Assembly: GCA_949296805.1 (NCBI GenBank) | Contig: CASFPO010000045.1 | Location: 1-37,329, forward strand | Length of the DNA stretch: 37,329 nt | Direction: 5' to 3' | DNA from: an uncultured Bacillota bacterium | Lineage (GTDB): Bacteria; Bacillota; Clostridia; Christensenellales; UBA1242 | Part shown: positions 1-7,033 of the stretch, one piece after another | How the letters are laid out: each line of letters begins with the position of its first letter | How positions within the stretch are numbered: position 1 is the first letter of the stretch | The notes under the pieces: generated by a model | What the model was told of the DNA's origin: nothing | Database searches by the model: none | What the model saw: the letters and a program-made list of their open reading frames with translations, nothing else | Translations under genes and position numbers: made by a program

Positions 1-49
1 ATTAAAATTTTATGATAGTAAAATTTTAACATCACATAGTTTATATTAT
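1..49. repeat. Partial copy of structured intergenic repeat, cut by window edge
   Basis: These 49 bases are identical to 151-199, exactly 150 bases further on. They contain the same 11-bp hairpin (2-12 pairing with 19-29) and the same right arm of the outer stem (30-40). This looks like the tail of an upstream unit, so the element is tandemly arranged with a 150-bp period. Its left part lies outside the window. Confidence 0.85.
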
Positions 50-199
50 CTGAAGTCGAACCAAGCGCGACGAAGTCGCATTTGAGTGAGACTGATGGTC
101 ATACATACTATGTGATGAGTGTGCGTTAGCACACAAATTCGATAGAATTTATTAAAATTTTATGATAGTAAAATTTTAACATCACATAGTTTATATTAT
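50..199. repeat. Full unit of a structured intergenic repeat, four-way-junction fold
   Basis: The unit sits directly upstream of serS. It has a small hairpin (GCGAC-gaa-GTCGC, 67-79). An 11-bp outer stem (107-117 with 180-190) encloses three hairpins that almost touch: 119-134 (GTGTGC/GCACAC), 135-150 (AAATTC/GAATTT) and 152-179 (11-bp AT stem). Only bases 118 and 151 are left unpaired between them. A diverged copy lies at 2784-2920. It could be a mobile palindromic repeat, a small structured RNA, or part of the serS leader; the serS promoter may lie inside it. It has no T-box consensus. Confidence 0.75.
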
Positions 200-216
200 A
201 GATAATAGGAGCAAAT

Positions 217-1515
217 ATGATTGATATAAATTTGATAAGAACCAATCCCAATTTAGTTAAAGAAAATATAAAGAAAAAATTCCAAGACCATAAGCTTGAA
301 TATGTTGATAAAGTACTAACTTTAGATGAAAAGATTAGAGCACTCAAAAAAGAGGGCGATAATTTGCGCGCAGACAGGAATTCTTTAAGTAGCAAAATTG
401 GAATGTTGATGAAAGAAAAAAATATTGATAAAGCCAACCAAATTAAAGAACAAGTCGTAGCAAATAACAAACGTATTAATGAGATTGAAAAGGAAGAGGA
501 AGAACTTTCTTCTCAGCTCAAAAAATATATGATGGCAATACCTAATATTATTGCGGATGATGTGCCTATTGGCAAAGATGATAGTGAAAATGTTCAAAGA
601 TTAACTGTAGGAGAGGCAAAAATCAAAAATTTTGATATTCCATACCATGCTGATATTCTTGAAAGCTTAAATGGACTTGACCTTGATAGTGCTAGGCGAA
701 CTAGCGGTAATGGCTTTTACTATTTAACTGGAGATATTGCTAGATTACATTCTTCTATTCTTTCCTACGCAAGAGACTTTATGATTGACAAAGGTTTCAC
801 ATATTGCATACCACCATTTATGATAAGAAGCGATGTAGTAAATGGCGTTATGAGTTTTGAAGAAATGGAAAATATGATGTATAAAATTGAAGGCGAAGAC
901 CTGTATCTTATAGGAACTAGCGAACATTCTATGATAGGAAGATTTAAAGATACAATTTTAAAAGAAGAAGATTTGCCTTTGCTTTTAACTTCTTATTCGC
1001 CATGTTTTAGAAAAGAAGTTGGAGCTCACGGCATTGAAGAGAGGGGCATTTATCGAGTGCATCAATTTGAAAAACAAGAGATGATAGTGATATGTAAGCC
1101 TGAAGATTCTATGAAATGGTATGATAAGATGTGGCAAATTTCTTCAGAGTTTTTTAAATCGCTAGATATACCTCATGAAGTAATGGAATGTTGCAGTGGA
1201 GATTTGGCAGATCTAAAAGTAAAAAGTTGCGACATTAATGCATGGAGTCCAAGACAAAAACGCTATTTTGGAGAATTAGGTTCATGTTCAAACCTTTCAG
1301 ATGCTCAAGCACGAAGATTAGGTATAAAATTTAAGACAAATTCTTCAACTTTTTATGCTCATACTTTAAATAATACTGTAGTTGCACCTCCAAGAATGCT
1401 TATTGCATTTTTAGAAAATAACATCAATGAAGATGGAAGTGTAAATATACCACTAGCTTTACGACCTTATATGGGTGGCAAAGCTATTATTAAACCAAGC
1501 AATAAAACAAAATAA
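217..1515 (+). CDS. serS: Seryl-tRNA synthetase, divergent type
   Basis: Cytosolic class II synthetase that charges tRNA-Ser with serine. The 432-residue protein has the usual N-terminal helical arm (about residues 28-105) and a class II core. Motif 2 is visible as FRKE (264-267) followed by GIYRVHQFEKQEM. The active-site loop reads GTSEHSM (233-239) where common bacterial SerRS has TAEV. Motif 3 reads NNTVVAPPRMLIAFLENN (385-402, Arg393 kept) instead of the usual NGSGLAVGRT form. This marks a divergent SerRS subtype, possibly a second SerRS of the genome. The start is supported by AGGAG at 207-211. The next gene begins 11 bases after the stop and is probably co-transcribed. Confidence 0.93.
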   Translation: MIDINLIRTNPNLVKENIKKKFQDHKLEYVDKVLTLDEKIRALKKEGDNLRADRNSLSSKIGMLMKEKNIDKANQIKEQVVANNKRINEIEKEEEELSSQLKKYMMAIPNIIADDVPIGKDDSENVQRLTVGEAKIKNFDIPYHADILESLNGLDLDSARRTSGNGFYYLTGDIARLHSSILSYARDFMIDKGFTYCIPPFMIRSDVVNGVMSFEEMENMMYKIEGEDLYLIGTSEHSMIGRFKDTILKEEDLPLLLTSYSPCFRKEVGAHGIEERGIYRVHQFEKQEMIVICKPEDSMKWYDKMWQISSEFFKSLDIPHEVMECCSGDLADLKVKSCDINAWSPRQKRYFGELGSCSNLSDAQARRLGIKFKTNSSTFYAHTLNNTVVAPPRMLIAFLENNINEDGSVNIPLALRPYMGGKAIIKPSNKTK

Positions 1516-1526
1516 AAGGTAAATAA

Positions 1527-2492
1527 ATGACAAGCTTAAATGTTTCTAAGGATATGATCATAAACATTTCCGAACAAGAAAACAAAAAATACATTAAATT
1601 AACCAATCAACTTGTAAATAACGTATTAGCCTTGGCAATAGAAGATTTATCTCAAAAAATATCCTTTATTTCAATTAAAAATGCTATCTTACAGCCAGCA
1701 AATGAATTGGTCAGTGGCGGATTTATTGATGGCTCAAATTTTGTATACTTTCTTGGAATTAAAAATGTTCAGTTAGAGTTAAACACTAGCAGAAAACTGC
1801 CAGTTCTGCAAAATTTAAAAGAACGTCTTAAATGGGCGTGGGCAAATAGAAAACCTTTATTTTACAGAAAAAGAAAACGCAAAAAGAGAAAAAAGGATAC
1901 AACTGATTCTGTTCAAAATATAAAAGTTGATGTCAATAAATATAGTATTTATAATTTGGCAGAAGATTTACAAAAAGCAATTGCTAATCATATATCTGAA
2001 ACTAGTATAATATCCCTTAATGGCAATATTTTAAAGCTTATTGGTAAGGACGATTTTGGAGCAAACACAAAAATTGTTGTGTATGTAGTAAGTTTTGACG
2101 GAGTGAATTATAAATTCTATGCAGGGAAAAAGCGTGGATATATAAATTTAGATATCAATAAACGGGTTGATAAACTTAACCAAAAAATATCTTTAGTCGG
2201 AGAAAATTTTATTAAAATTTTAAAGATATTTAATGCTTTATATTTCAATACAAATGGTACTATGTGTAATCAAATATTTTTAGAAAGTATACTTTGCTCA
2301 TGTCCTGATGAACTATATGAAGGAGAAGATATATATAAAGCCTTTATCAAGCTTGTAAACCACATTTCCTTTAATCCTTTAAAAGAAATAAAATCAATTA
2401 ATAACGATGAGCTTTCCATATATGAGGATATTGTATGTGGAGACTGTGTTGTTGGGTTTCGTAAAATGCTAAATAAACTTTTTGTAAAATGA
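1527..2492 (+). CDS. Unrecognised 321-residue protein with a very basic central patch
   Basis: I do not recognise the family. The protein appears soluble, with no signal peptide or membrane helix. An N-terminal part (about 1-100) contains SGGFIDGSN, followed by a lysine/arginine cluster (residues about 113-123, KRKRKKRKK) and a C-terminal part of about 190 residues with a cysteine pair (CSC) and CGDC near the end. The N-terminal G-G/S context and the late helix-rich stretch around ALYFNTNGTMCNQIFLESIL faintly recall nucleotidyltransferase (OAS/CD-NTase-like) folds, but no Asp-x-Asp catalytic pair is visible, so this is speculation. It is preceded by AAAGGT and lies 11 bases after serS, so the two share a message. 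Lysine-rich composition suggests nucleic-acid or phosphate binding. Confidence 0.75.
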   Translation: MTSLNVSKDMIINISEQENKKYIKLTNQLVNNVLALAIEDLSQKISFISIKNAILQPANELVSGGFIDGSNFVYFLGIKNVQLELNTSRKLPVLQNLKERLKWAWANRKPLFYRKRKRKKRKKDTTDSVQNIKVDVNKYSIYNLAEDLQKAIANHISETSIISLNGNILKLIGKDDFGANTKIVVYVVSFDGVNYKFYAGKKRGYINLDINKRVDKLNQKISLVGENFIKILKIFNALYFNTNGTMCNQIFLESILCSCPDELYEGEDIYKAFIKLVNHISFNPLKEIKSINNDELSIYEDIVCGDCVVGFRKMLNKLFVK

Positions 2493-2546
2493 AAGCAAAA
2501 TAGCATATAAAAAGTCAACTTATAATAAAAAGACTGTAAAGTAATA

Positions 2547-2562
2547 TTGTAAAATTTTACAA
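2547..2562. repeat. 16-bp perfect palindrome downstream of the 321-residue gene
   Basis: TTGTAAAATTTTACAA reads the same on both strands. It lies 55 bases after the stop of the upstream gene. With no loop it is a poor terminator hairpin, so a protein-binding site or chance in AT-rich DNA are the alternatives. Confidence 0.4.
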
Positions 2563-2783
2563 AAACCATAAAAATGGCTATTATCTATACGATAACTATA
2601 AAATAATATTATCATAAACAATATAAATAATATTCTTAAAATATAAGCTTGCAGTGTGTGTGCATAATCAAATGTAACGAGATAAAAGAAAATCTTTAAT
2701 ATTTAATTGCAAATTTATAAGTAAATTATGTAATTTCGCAAAGTTGTAAAGTCATAAAAAACGATCATAAAGTTTATTTTATC

Positions 2784-2920
2784 GTAAGTCGAGCCAAGAG
2801 CAACAAAGTTTGTATTTTAGCGAGGATTGACGTTAACTCAAACTGTGATGGTAAATACAGCACAAATTCGCTAAAATTTATTAATCTTTCTGCTAATAAA
2901 ATTTGAATATTACATAGTTT
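2784..2920. repeat. Diverged second copy of the structured intergenic repeat
   Basis: It aligns end to end with 51-193. Shared blocks are AAGTCGAxCCAAG near the left end, CACAAATTCG (2861-2870, compare 131-141) followed by an AATTTATTAA block, and ACATAGTTT at the right end. The AT hairpin is kept with different bases: 2874-2883 pairs with 2894-2904 with one bulged base. The outer stem is only partly pairable. This pattern fits an old copy of the same element. Confidence 0.7.
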
Positions 2921-2988
2921 TATTAAAGAAAGTAGATTACAGTTCATTCAATGCAAAATAAAAAAAGCTATAATAGTTATAATAAAAT

Positions 2989-3052
2989 ATCCAAATATAA
3001 GAATAATGAATAATCCAAATATAAGAATAATGAATAATCCAAATATAAGAAT
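2989..3052. repeat. 24-bp tandem repeat, about 2.7 copies
   Basis: The unit starts CCAAATATAAGAATAATG and recurs with its CC at 2991, 3015 and 3039, a strict 24-base period; the last copy is partial. The period is a multiple of three and one forward frame stays open through it, encoding a repeated PNIRIMNN, but I see no start codon or ribosome site for such a peptide. It is too short, and lacks the spacer variation, to be a CRISPR array. Confidence 0.8.
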
Positions 3053-3193
3053 TAATATGATATAAATATTAATTATGATTAAATAACAAAATAGTCCAGA
3101 TTTTACTGCTATTATGCATATATCTATTCGTAAAACCTGTCTTTTACGAAGAGTTATAGGTTTGGGATGGGAGTTTTAATGCTTTAAAAATTG

Positions 3194-3323
3194 CTTGAGT
3201 TTTATTTAATATTTCCTAATCCCCTGTTGGGTTAAGCTTTATTTAATATCTCTAAACCCCTATTACTTGAGTTTTTTTATATTTCCTAATTGGTTGGTTT
3301 TTTAATACTTCTAATCCAATTTT
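3194..3323. repeat. Cluster of degenerate repeats
   Basis: Four imperfect copies of a pattern like TTTATTTAATATTTCCTAAT, often followed by CCCCT, begin near 3200, 3238, 3272 and 3299. A fifth piece is seen at 3484-3503. Spacing shrinks along the cluster, so this is not a clean tandem array. No coding frame or terminator explains it. Confidence 0.55.
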
Positions 3324-3464
3324 AATTTATTATTGATTTCAGTTCGCTATCTCGTTTAATATTGTTGTGTATCTTTGAAATTGCCAAAAGCTTAAGTGTT
3401 CAACCTCTTGTTTATAAGAAAATTATATTATTTGTTAGTTTTTGATTAAGTAATTATATAAAAA

Positions 3465-3500
3465 GGATTAAATAAAACCTTTTGAGTTTTTATTTAATCC
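3465..3500 (-). terminator. Possible intrinsic terminator (minus strand)
   Basis: A perfect 13-bp stem (3465-3477 with 3488-3500, ten-base loop) is followed on the minus strand by five T (3464-3460). It lies about 350 bases beyond the stop of the minus-strand ygjP-like gene, so it could end a long 3' UTR. The stem is AT-rich, which lowers confidence. Confidence 0.4.
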
Positions 3501-3852
3501 CCTATTTAACTATAGCCTAAAAATCTTATTTTACTTACGCCAAATGCTTAAACTATATAAACTTTGATTTTACCTCATTTATTACATTAAGTTTGTATAA
3601 TCACATTATGGAATTTGTCTATTTTACATAGTTGCGGAAAGAGTTAATGTAAAAGTGTTTAGCAAATTAAATTTTAACTTTGCGAATAATATCTTGCTAG
3701 CAAAAAATTAAATATTTTTTATACTATTTTCAAGCTGGATTTACCCTATCTATATAGTTACTCTTTGCAATGCTAAAGTTATATTTTTATAATTAAAGCA
3801 TCAGTTTTTTAAGTCTAAAAATCACATTTTCCAAAGCAAGCTTTTAATGTAA

Positions 3853-4440
3853 TTATTTTAGCACATCTGCAGTTAGAATAAAGCTGTAAGAAGCCAGTTG
3901 CATTTTAAGTGCCTTGTAATTTGGTAGTATTTTTTCAACTTGTTGCCAAAATGCCTTTGAGTGATTGAATTCTTTAATATGGCATAGTTCGTGCACTATT
4001 ATGTAAATTATAAGTTCTTTGGGTAAAATAATTATTTTCCAGTTAAGTCTTATAGTTTTATTGCTATCCAAACTGCCCCATATTCGTTTTGACTGAGTCA
4101 ATTTTAATAAGTTAAAGTATAACTTGTGTTGCTTAGAAAGTAACTCGACGAAAGGAACTACCTCTTGCTTAAAAGCATTCAAATAAAACAGATATTTTTT
4201 ATTTTCACAAGGGTAAGGTTTTAAATTAATATAACAATATTTTTCAAAATCATATTTTGATTTCAAATATTGTGTTTCTTTTGCTTTAGCATACTGTCGT
4301 TCAAGCCACCTCTTTTTCTGATCAATAAAAGCCATTATTGCTTCTGTACTAGCATATTTAGGTGCTTTAACTATTACATCCCCTTTTTCAGAAACCCTAA
4401 TATTAATATTTTTAAATTTGCCACGAATTATTTTAATCAT
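3853..4440 (-). CDS. YgjP/DUF45-family metal-dependent protein
   Basis: A 195-residue member of the YgjP-like (DUF45, COG1451) family, which has a zincin-type metal site. The HELCH motif is at residues 150-154 with a further histidine at 160 (EFNHSKAFW), the expected third ligand. The family's WGSC motif appears as WGSL (121-124), so the cysteine is lost. Family members have been described as metallopeptidase-like, and E. coli YgjP as a UTP pyrophosphatase; which activity applies here is open. The ATG is preceded by no Shine-Dalgarno site but lies one transcription-start distance from a good promoter, implying a leaderless mRNA. It is divergent from the PadR gene. Confidence 0.85.
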   Translation of the reverse strand: MIKIIRGKFKNINIRVSEKGDVIVKAPKYASTEAIMAFIDQKKRWLERQYAKAKETQYLKSKYDFEKYCYINLKPYPCENKKYLFYLNAFKQEVVPFVELLSKQHKLYFNLLKLTQSKRIWGSLDSNKTIRLNWKIIILPKELIIYIIVHELCHIKEFNHSKAFWQQVEKILPNYKALKMQLASYSFILTADVLK

Positions 4441-4447
4441 TAGATAT

Positions 4448-4476
4448 ATTATAACTCTTTTATTGTTAAATGTAAA
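4448..4476 (-). promoter_or_regulatory. SigA-type promoter of the ygjP-like gene, leaderless
   Basis: On the minus strand TTTACA (4476-4471), a 17-base spacer and TATAAT (4453-4448). The A of the ATG is at 4440, eight bases after the -10 box, so transcription should begin at or one base before the start codon. Confidence 0.7.
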
Positions 4477-4494
4477 TGATTTTTTCTAGCTTGG

Positions 4495-4513
4495 TATTAT
4501 GCATTGCATAATA
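4495..4513. promoter_or_regulatory. 19-bp perfect palindrome, candidate operator
   Basis: TATTATGCA and TGCATAATA flank a single T (4504). It lies between the two divergent promoters, 34 bases upstream of the padR-like -35 box. The half-site ATGCA resembles sites bound by AphA, a PadR-family protein, though the spacer here is shorter. Autoregulation by the adjacent PadR protein is an inference. An 11-base match to its right half occurs at 9918-9928. Confidence 0.5.
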
Positions 4514-4547
4514 GTTTTTCTTTCTTGTAAATTTAAGCTAAAATTTG

Positions 4548-4576
4548 TTGACTTAATTTGTTGAATTTATTATAAT
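4548..4576 (+). promoter_or_regulatory. Consensus SigA promoter of the padR-like gene
   Basis: TTGACT (4548-4553), a 17-base spacer and a perfect TATAAT (4571-4576). Transcription should begin near 4583, right at the AGAGG ribosome site (4583-4587). The octamer TTTGTTGA occurs twice at a 13-base step over the -35 region (4545-4552 and 4558-4565), perhaps a regulator site. Confidence 0.85.
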
Positions 4577-4593
4577 CAAATTAGAGGTTTGAA

Positions 4594-6321
4594 ATGGAAT
4601 TATATGCAAAGGGTCAACTTTCATTTTTAATTTTAAATTGTCTTTTAGAGAGAGACTTTTATGGGCTAGACTTTATTAGTGAAATTAACAATAAATCCAA
4701 TGGAAAAATTGATTTAAAAAAACCTAGTGTTTATTCCAATCTAACTAGAATGGAAAAACAAGGTTATGTTTCCTCTTATTTAAAAAGTAGTGAGCTGGGG
4801 CCAAATCGAAAATATTATTCAATTACTGACAAAGGCAGAAATTTTTATCAGGAATTAAAAGAGTATTTTGATAGAAACAACATTGATGTTTTCAGAGATT
4901 TTAACGATTCTGATAATGAAATAAAAAATAACACCAATACATATAGCAATAATGTTCAACAAGTCAATTCAGCTAATGATAACATAGATAGCGAAAGTGA
5001 AAATGATGATTATTTTGACTTTTCTAGCATTGACAATACAGCACAATCTAAGGCGACAATGAATAGTCAATCGAATACTGTGTTTAAAGAGACGGCTAAT
5101 AAGGTGGACACAAATTCATACTCCATAAAATCGCTATTTACATCATCTGAGATAAAAAGCAATGAACAAAACGACTTTGTAAATAAAGTTCAACAAACTG
5201 AGGAGAAGCAAAACGAAAATAATCAAATTAATGAGCAAAAAGAAGAGAAAAAGGATGATGCAGTTTTTATTGATAGTCACGCTGTAGAAGAATACAACAG
5301 AAGACTTTATGATATTTCAAAAGATTTTAATAAGTACAAGCGAAAGAAAAGTTTTTCTGAGGACCAGATATCCTTTGCCGTAGACAATTCCTCCCCTATT
5401 AGCGAAGCTAATGAACGCACAAAAAATAATATCGAAGAATTTAAAAACGCATTTTTAGATAATAAAGGGAAATTTACCGATCAAAATAATGGATATTATG
5501 ATTATTCAAAACAGATGTCATATAGATATAACAAATCCACTCAATCTTATCAAGATGTTTTAGGTCAAAGCAATAGTAAAACAGAAGAACAGCATGACGA
5601 TGGTAGGTTTATAACAAGCCGAATTGACAATTCTCAAATTGGAAGAGCAAAAAAGATTGAACCACCACGGCTAAAGGTAGTTTCCGAACAAAACAAAGAA
5701 TCCAACAGAATGCCACCACCAAAACGAGATATGTCTATTGACCCATCTCATAAAGAAATTCTTACAAGATTATATTCAAAAACTAAAAATGGGGATGATA
5801 CTCAAATTAGAGAAGATGCCCTATATGATTATAACGATTTAAAAGATTTTTATAAAGATCAGAATATATCGTTTAATGTTTATAAAAAACCAGCAGAAAA
5901 AACAGAGCATAATACAAACAAACTATATTTGATGGTTTCAATAACATGTTTTTTTGCATCTTGTATTATATCGGGCTTACTTTTTGCAATCCTTTATTCT
6001 GCGGGCTTAACAAATAATTATACAAACTTTTTCTATTTTCTTCTTCCTATATTTGTACTGTTTGATGTTGGAATTTCCTTCTACAATTACAGAAAATATA
6101 CAAGTTGGGTACCAGCCCCTATGATACCACAATGGAAAATGTGGTTAATTACTTTTGTGATATGTGCTTTTGTCATAGGCTTGAATTTTGTATGCGGGAT
6201 GAGTCCAGCTAGATTTTCAGAATTTGCCACAACAACATTACTACCTATTTTTATAACACTTTTAGTACTACCTTTTAGATACTATTTTAAAAGATATATG
6301 TTAATAAAATATTGGATATAA
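4594..6321 (+). CDS. Membrane-anchored PadR-family transcriptional regulator
   Basis: A 575-residue fusion. Residues 1 to about 85 form a PadR winged-helix DNA-binding domain (KPSVYSNLTRMEKQGYVSS, then GPNRKYYSITDKG of the wing). Residues about 100-440 are a low-complexity, N/Q/S/E/K-rich, probably disordered linker. Residues 443-566 carry four hydrophobic segments (about 443-470, 476-497, 512-535, 543-566), so the C-terminus is in the membrane. Classical PadR proteins are 110-180 residues and soluble; here DNA binding is tethered to the membrane, suggesting a one-component sensor of membrane or envelope state. It has its own consensus promoter and a terminator, so it is a single-gene unit. 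Ligand and targets are unknown. Confidence 0.85.
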   Translation: MELYAKGQLSFLILNCLLERDFYGLDFISEINNKSNGKIDLKKPSVYSNLTRMEKQGYVSSYLKSSELGPNRKYYSITDKGRNFYQELKEYFDRNNIDVFRDFNDSDNEIKNNTNTYSNNVQQVNSANDNIDSESENDDYFDFSSIDNTAQSKATMNSQSNTVFKETANKVDTNSYSIKSLFTSSEIKSNEQNDFVNKVQQTEEKQNENNQINEQKEEKKDDAVFIDSHAVEEYNRRLYDISKDFNKYKRKKSFSEDQISFAVDNSSPISEANERTKNNIEEFKNAFLDNKGKFTDQNNGYYDYSKQMSYRYNKSTQSYQDVLGQSNSKTEEQHDDGRFITSRIDNSQIGRAKKIEPPRLKVVSEQNKESNRMPPPKRDMSIDPSHKEILTRLYSKTKNGDDTQIREDALYDYNDLKDFYKDQNISFNVYKKPAEKTEHNTNKLYLMVSITCFFASCIISGLLFAILYSAGLTNNYTNFFYFLLPIFVLFDVGISFYNYRKYTSWVPAPMIPQWKMWLITFVICAFVIGLNFVCGMSPARFSEFATTTLLPIFITLLVLPFRYYFKRYMLIKYWI

Positions 6322-6327
6322 TAAAAT

Positions 6328-6363
6328 ACCTTTTATGAGTAAAATTCATAAAAGGTGTTTTTT
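6328..6363. terminator. Bidirectional intrinsic terminator
   Basis: An 11-bp stem (6328-6338 with 6346-6356, seven-base loop) is followed on the plus strand by six T (6358-6363), ending the padR-like transcript. On the minus strand a T-rich stretch also follows, so it can serve the convergent exporter-like gene, whose stop begins at 6362. Confidence 0.85.
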
Positions 6364-6952
6364 AATACTTTCTCTTTATCATTGATATGAGAAGATCAAG
6401 GCTCATAAATAAAATGATTAAAAATAAGGAAATCATAAAAATGTATGGTATTGAATTTTTAAATACACTGCATAACAAGGTTATAGAGGCTGATGAAAGC
6501 AATGCACCAATTGAAACTGCTAAAAATGAATAATGTATATTCAAATTTGATAACCCAACTATTAAGCTTCCAGTCCACACACCCGTTAAAGGAAGCGGAA
6601 CTGCAACAAAAGCTGTAAGAGCTAAATATTTTTTTAAATCATTAGGTTTACCTTGAAAATTAGCAACTTTGCTTGAATACTTATTAAAAAATTTATCAGA
6701 TATAAAGCCCGTTGTTCTTTTTTTAATATGCCGTATTACAAAAACAATAAAATAGTATGGAATAATTGAGGCTAAAAAGCTTAAAAGAAAGGCATAGAAA
6801 GGTGTTAAAACATTACTACCCCAAAAAGCTGAATTTAATGCAAGAGGAATTGCTATTTTACTTTCTAAAGCTGGACACATAGCAACTAAAATAACCAGTA
6901 ACCATAAACAATTTTGAAAATTATTTATAAGAAAATCTAATACAATATTCAT
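6362..6952 (-). CDS. Small multidrug export-like membrane protein (COG2426)
   Basis: A 196-residue integral membrane protein of the Sm_multidrug_ex (PF06695) type. It is recognised by PALESKIAIPLAL near residues 27-39 and VPLPLTGVWTGSLIVG in the second half, with about five hydrophobic segments and a basic cytoplasmic loop (HIKKRTTG). The family name reflects an early report of drug export; the true substrate is not established. The chosen ATG gives a normal N-terminal membrane helix but lacks a Shine-Dalgarno site, and TATAAT abuts the ATG (6958-6953), so the start or promoter is uncertain. It follows the rny terminator and converges on the padR-like gene. Confidence 0.75.
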   Translation of the reverse strand: MNIVLDFLINNFQNCLWLLVILVAMCPALESKIAIPLALNSAFWGSNVLTPFYAFLLSFLASIIPYYFIVFVIRHIKKRTTGFISDKFFNKYSSKVANFQGKPNDLKKYLALTAFVAVPLPLTGVWTGSLIVGLSNLNIHYSFLAVSIGALLSSASITLLCSVFKNSIPYIFMISLFLIILFMSLDLLISMIKRKY

Positions 6953-6987
6953 ATTATAATTTTATTGTTTAAAGTTAAATTATATGA

Positions 6988-7018
6988 AAAAATCTTCACT
7001 TAAATAGTGAAGATTTTT
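6988..7018 (-). terminator. Intrinsic terminator of rny
   Basis: A 13-bp perfect stem (6988-7000 with 7006-7018, five-base loop) followed on the minus strand by a T run. It lies 16 bases after the rny stop and separates rny from the downstream membrane protein gene. Confidence 0.85.
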
Positions 7019-7033
7019 ACGTTTTTAAAGATT

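Larger units (their letters stand above)
2493..3852. other. 1.36-kb gene-free, repeat-rich AT stretch
   Basis: No open reading frame of useful length and no tRNA-like cloverleaf were found. The contents are a 16-bp perfect palindrome (2547-2562), a diverged copy of the structured repeat (2784-2920), a 24-bp tandem repeat (2989-3052), a 9-bp stem-loop (3127-3135 with 3142-3150, six-base loop), degenerate C-rich-tailed repeats (3194-3323, with a related piece at 3484-3503) and a 13-bp AT stem (3465-3500). The rest, including 3510-3850, shows nothing I can name. The composition suggests decayed sequence between two co-directional units and a minus-strand gene. Confidence 0.7.

Noticed and set aside
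1..216. T-box leader for serS
   Set aside because: The conserved AGGGTGGNACCGCG bulge is absent and the structure is a dispersed repeat (second copy at 2784-2920).
126..470. Minus-strand 114-residue frame over serS
   Set aside because: It lies opposite a clear synthetase, has hydrophobic low-complexity content typical of antisense AT-rich frames and has no ribosome site. Other opposite-strand frames in the window were rejected on the same grounds.
2989..3052. CRISPR array
   Set aside because: The 24-bp units are directly adjacent with no spacers, and no cas gene is near.
2493..3852. tRNA or rRNA genes in the gene-free region
   Set aside because: No GGTTCGAATCC-type T-arm, cloverleaf or conserved rRNA stretch could be found.
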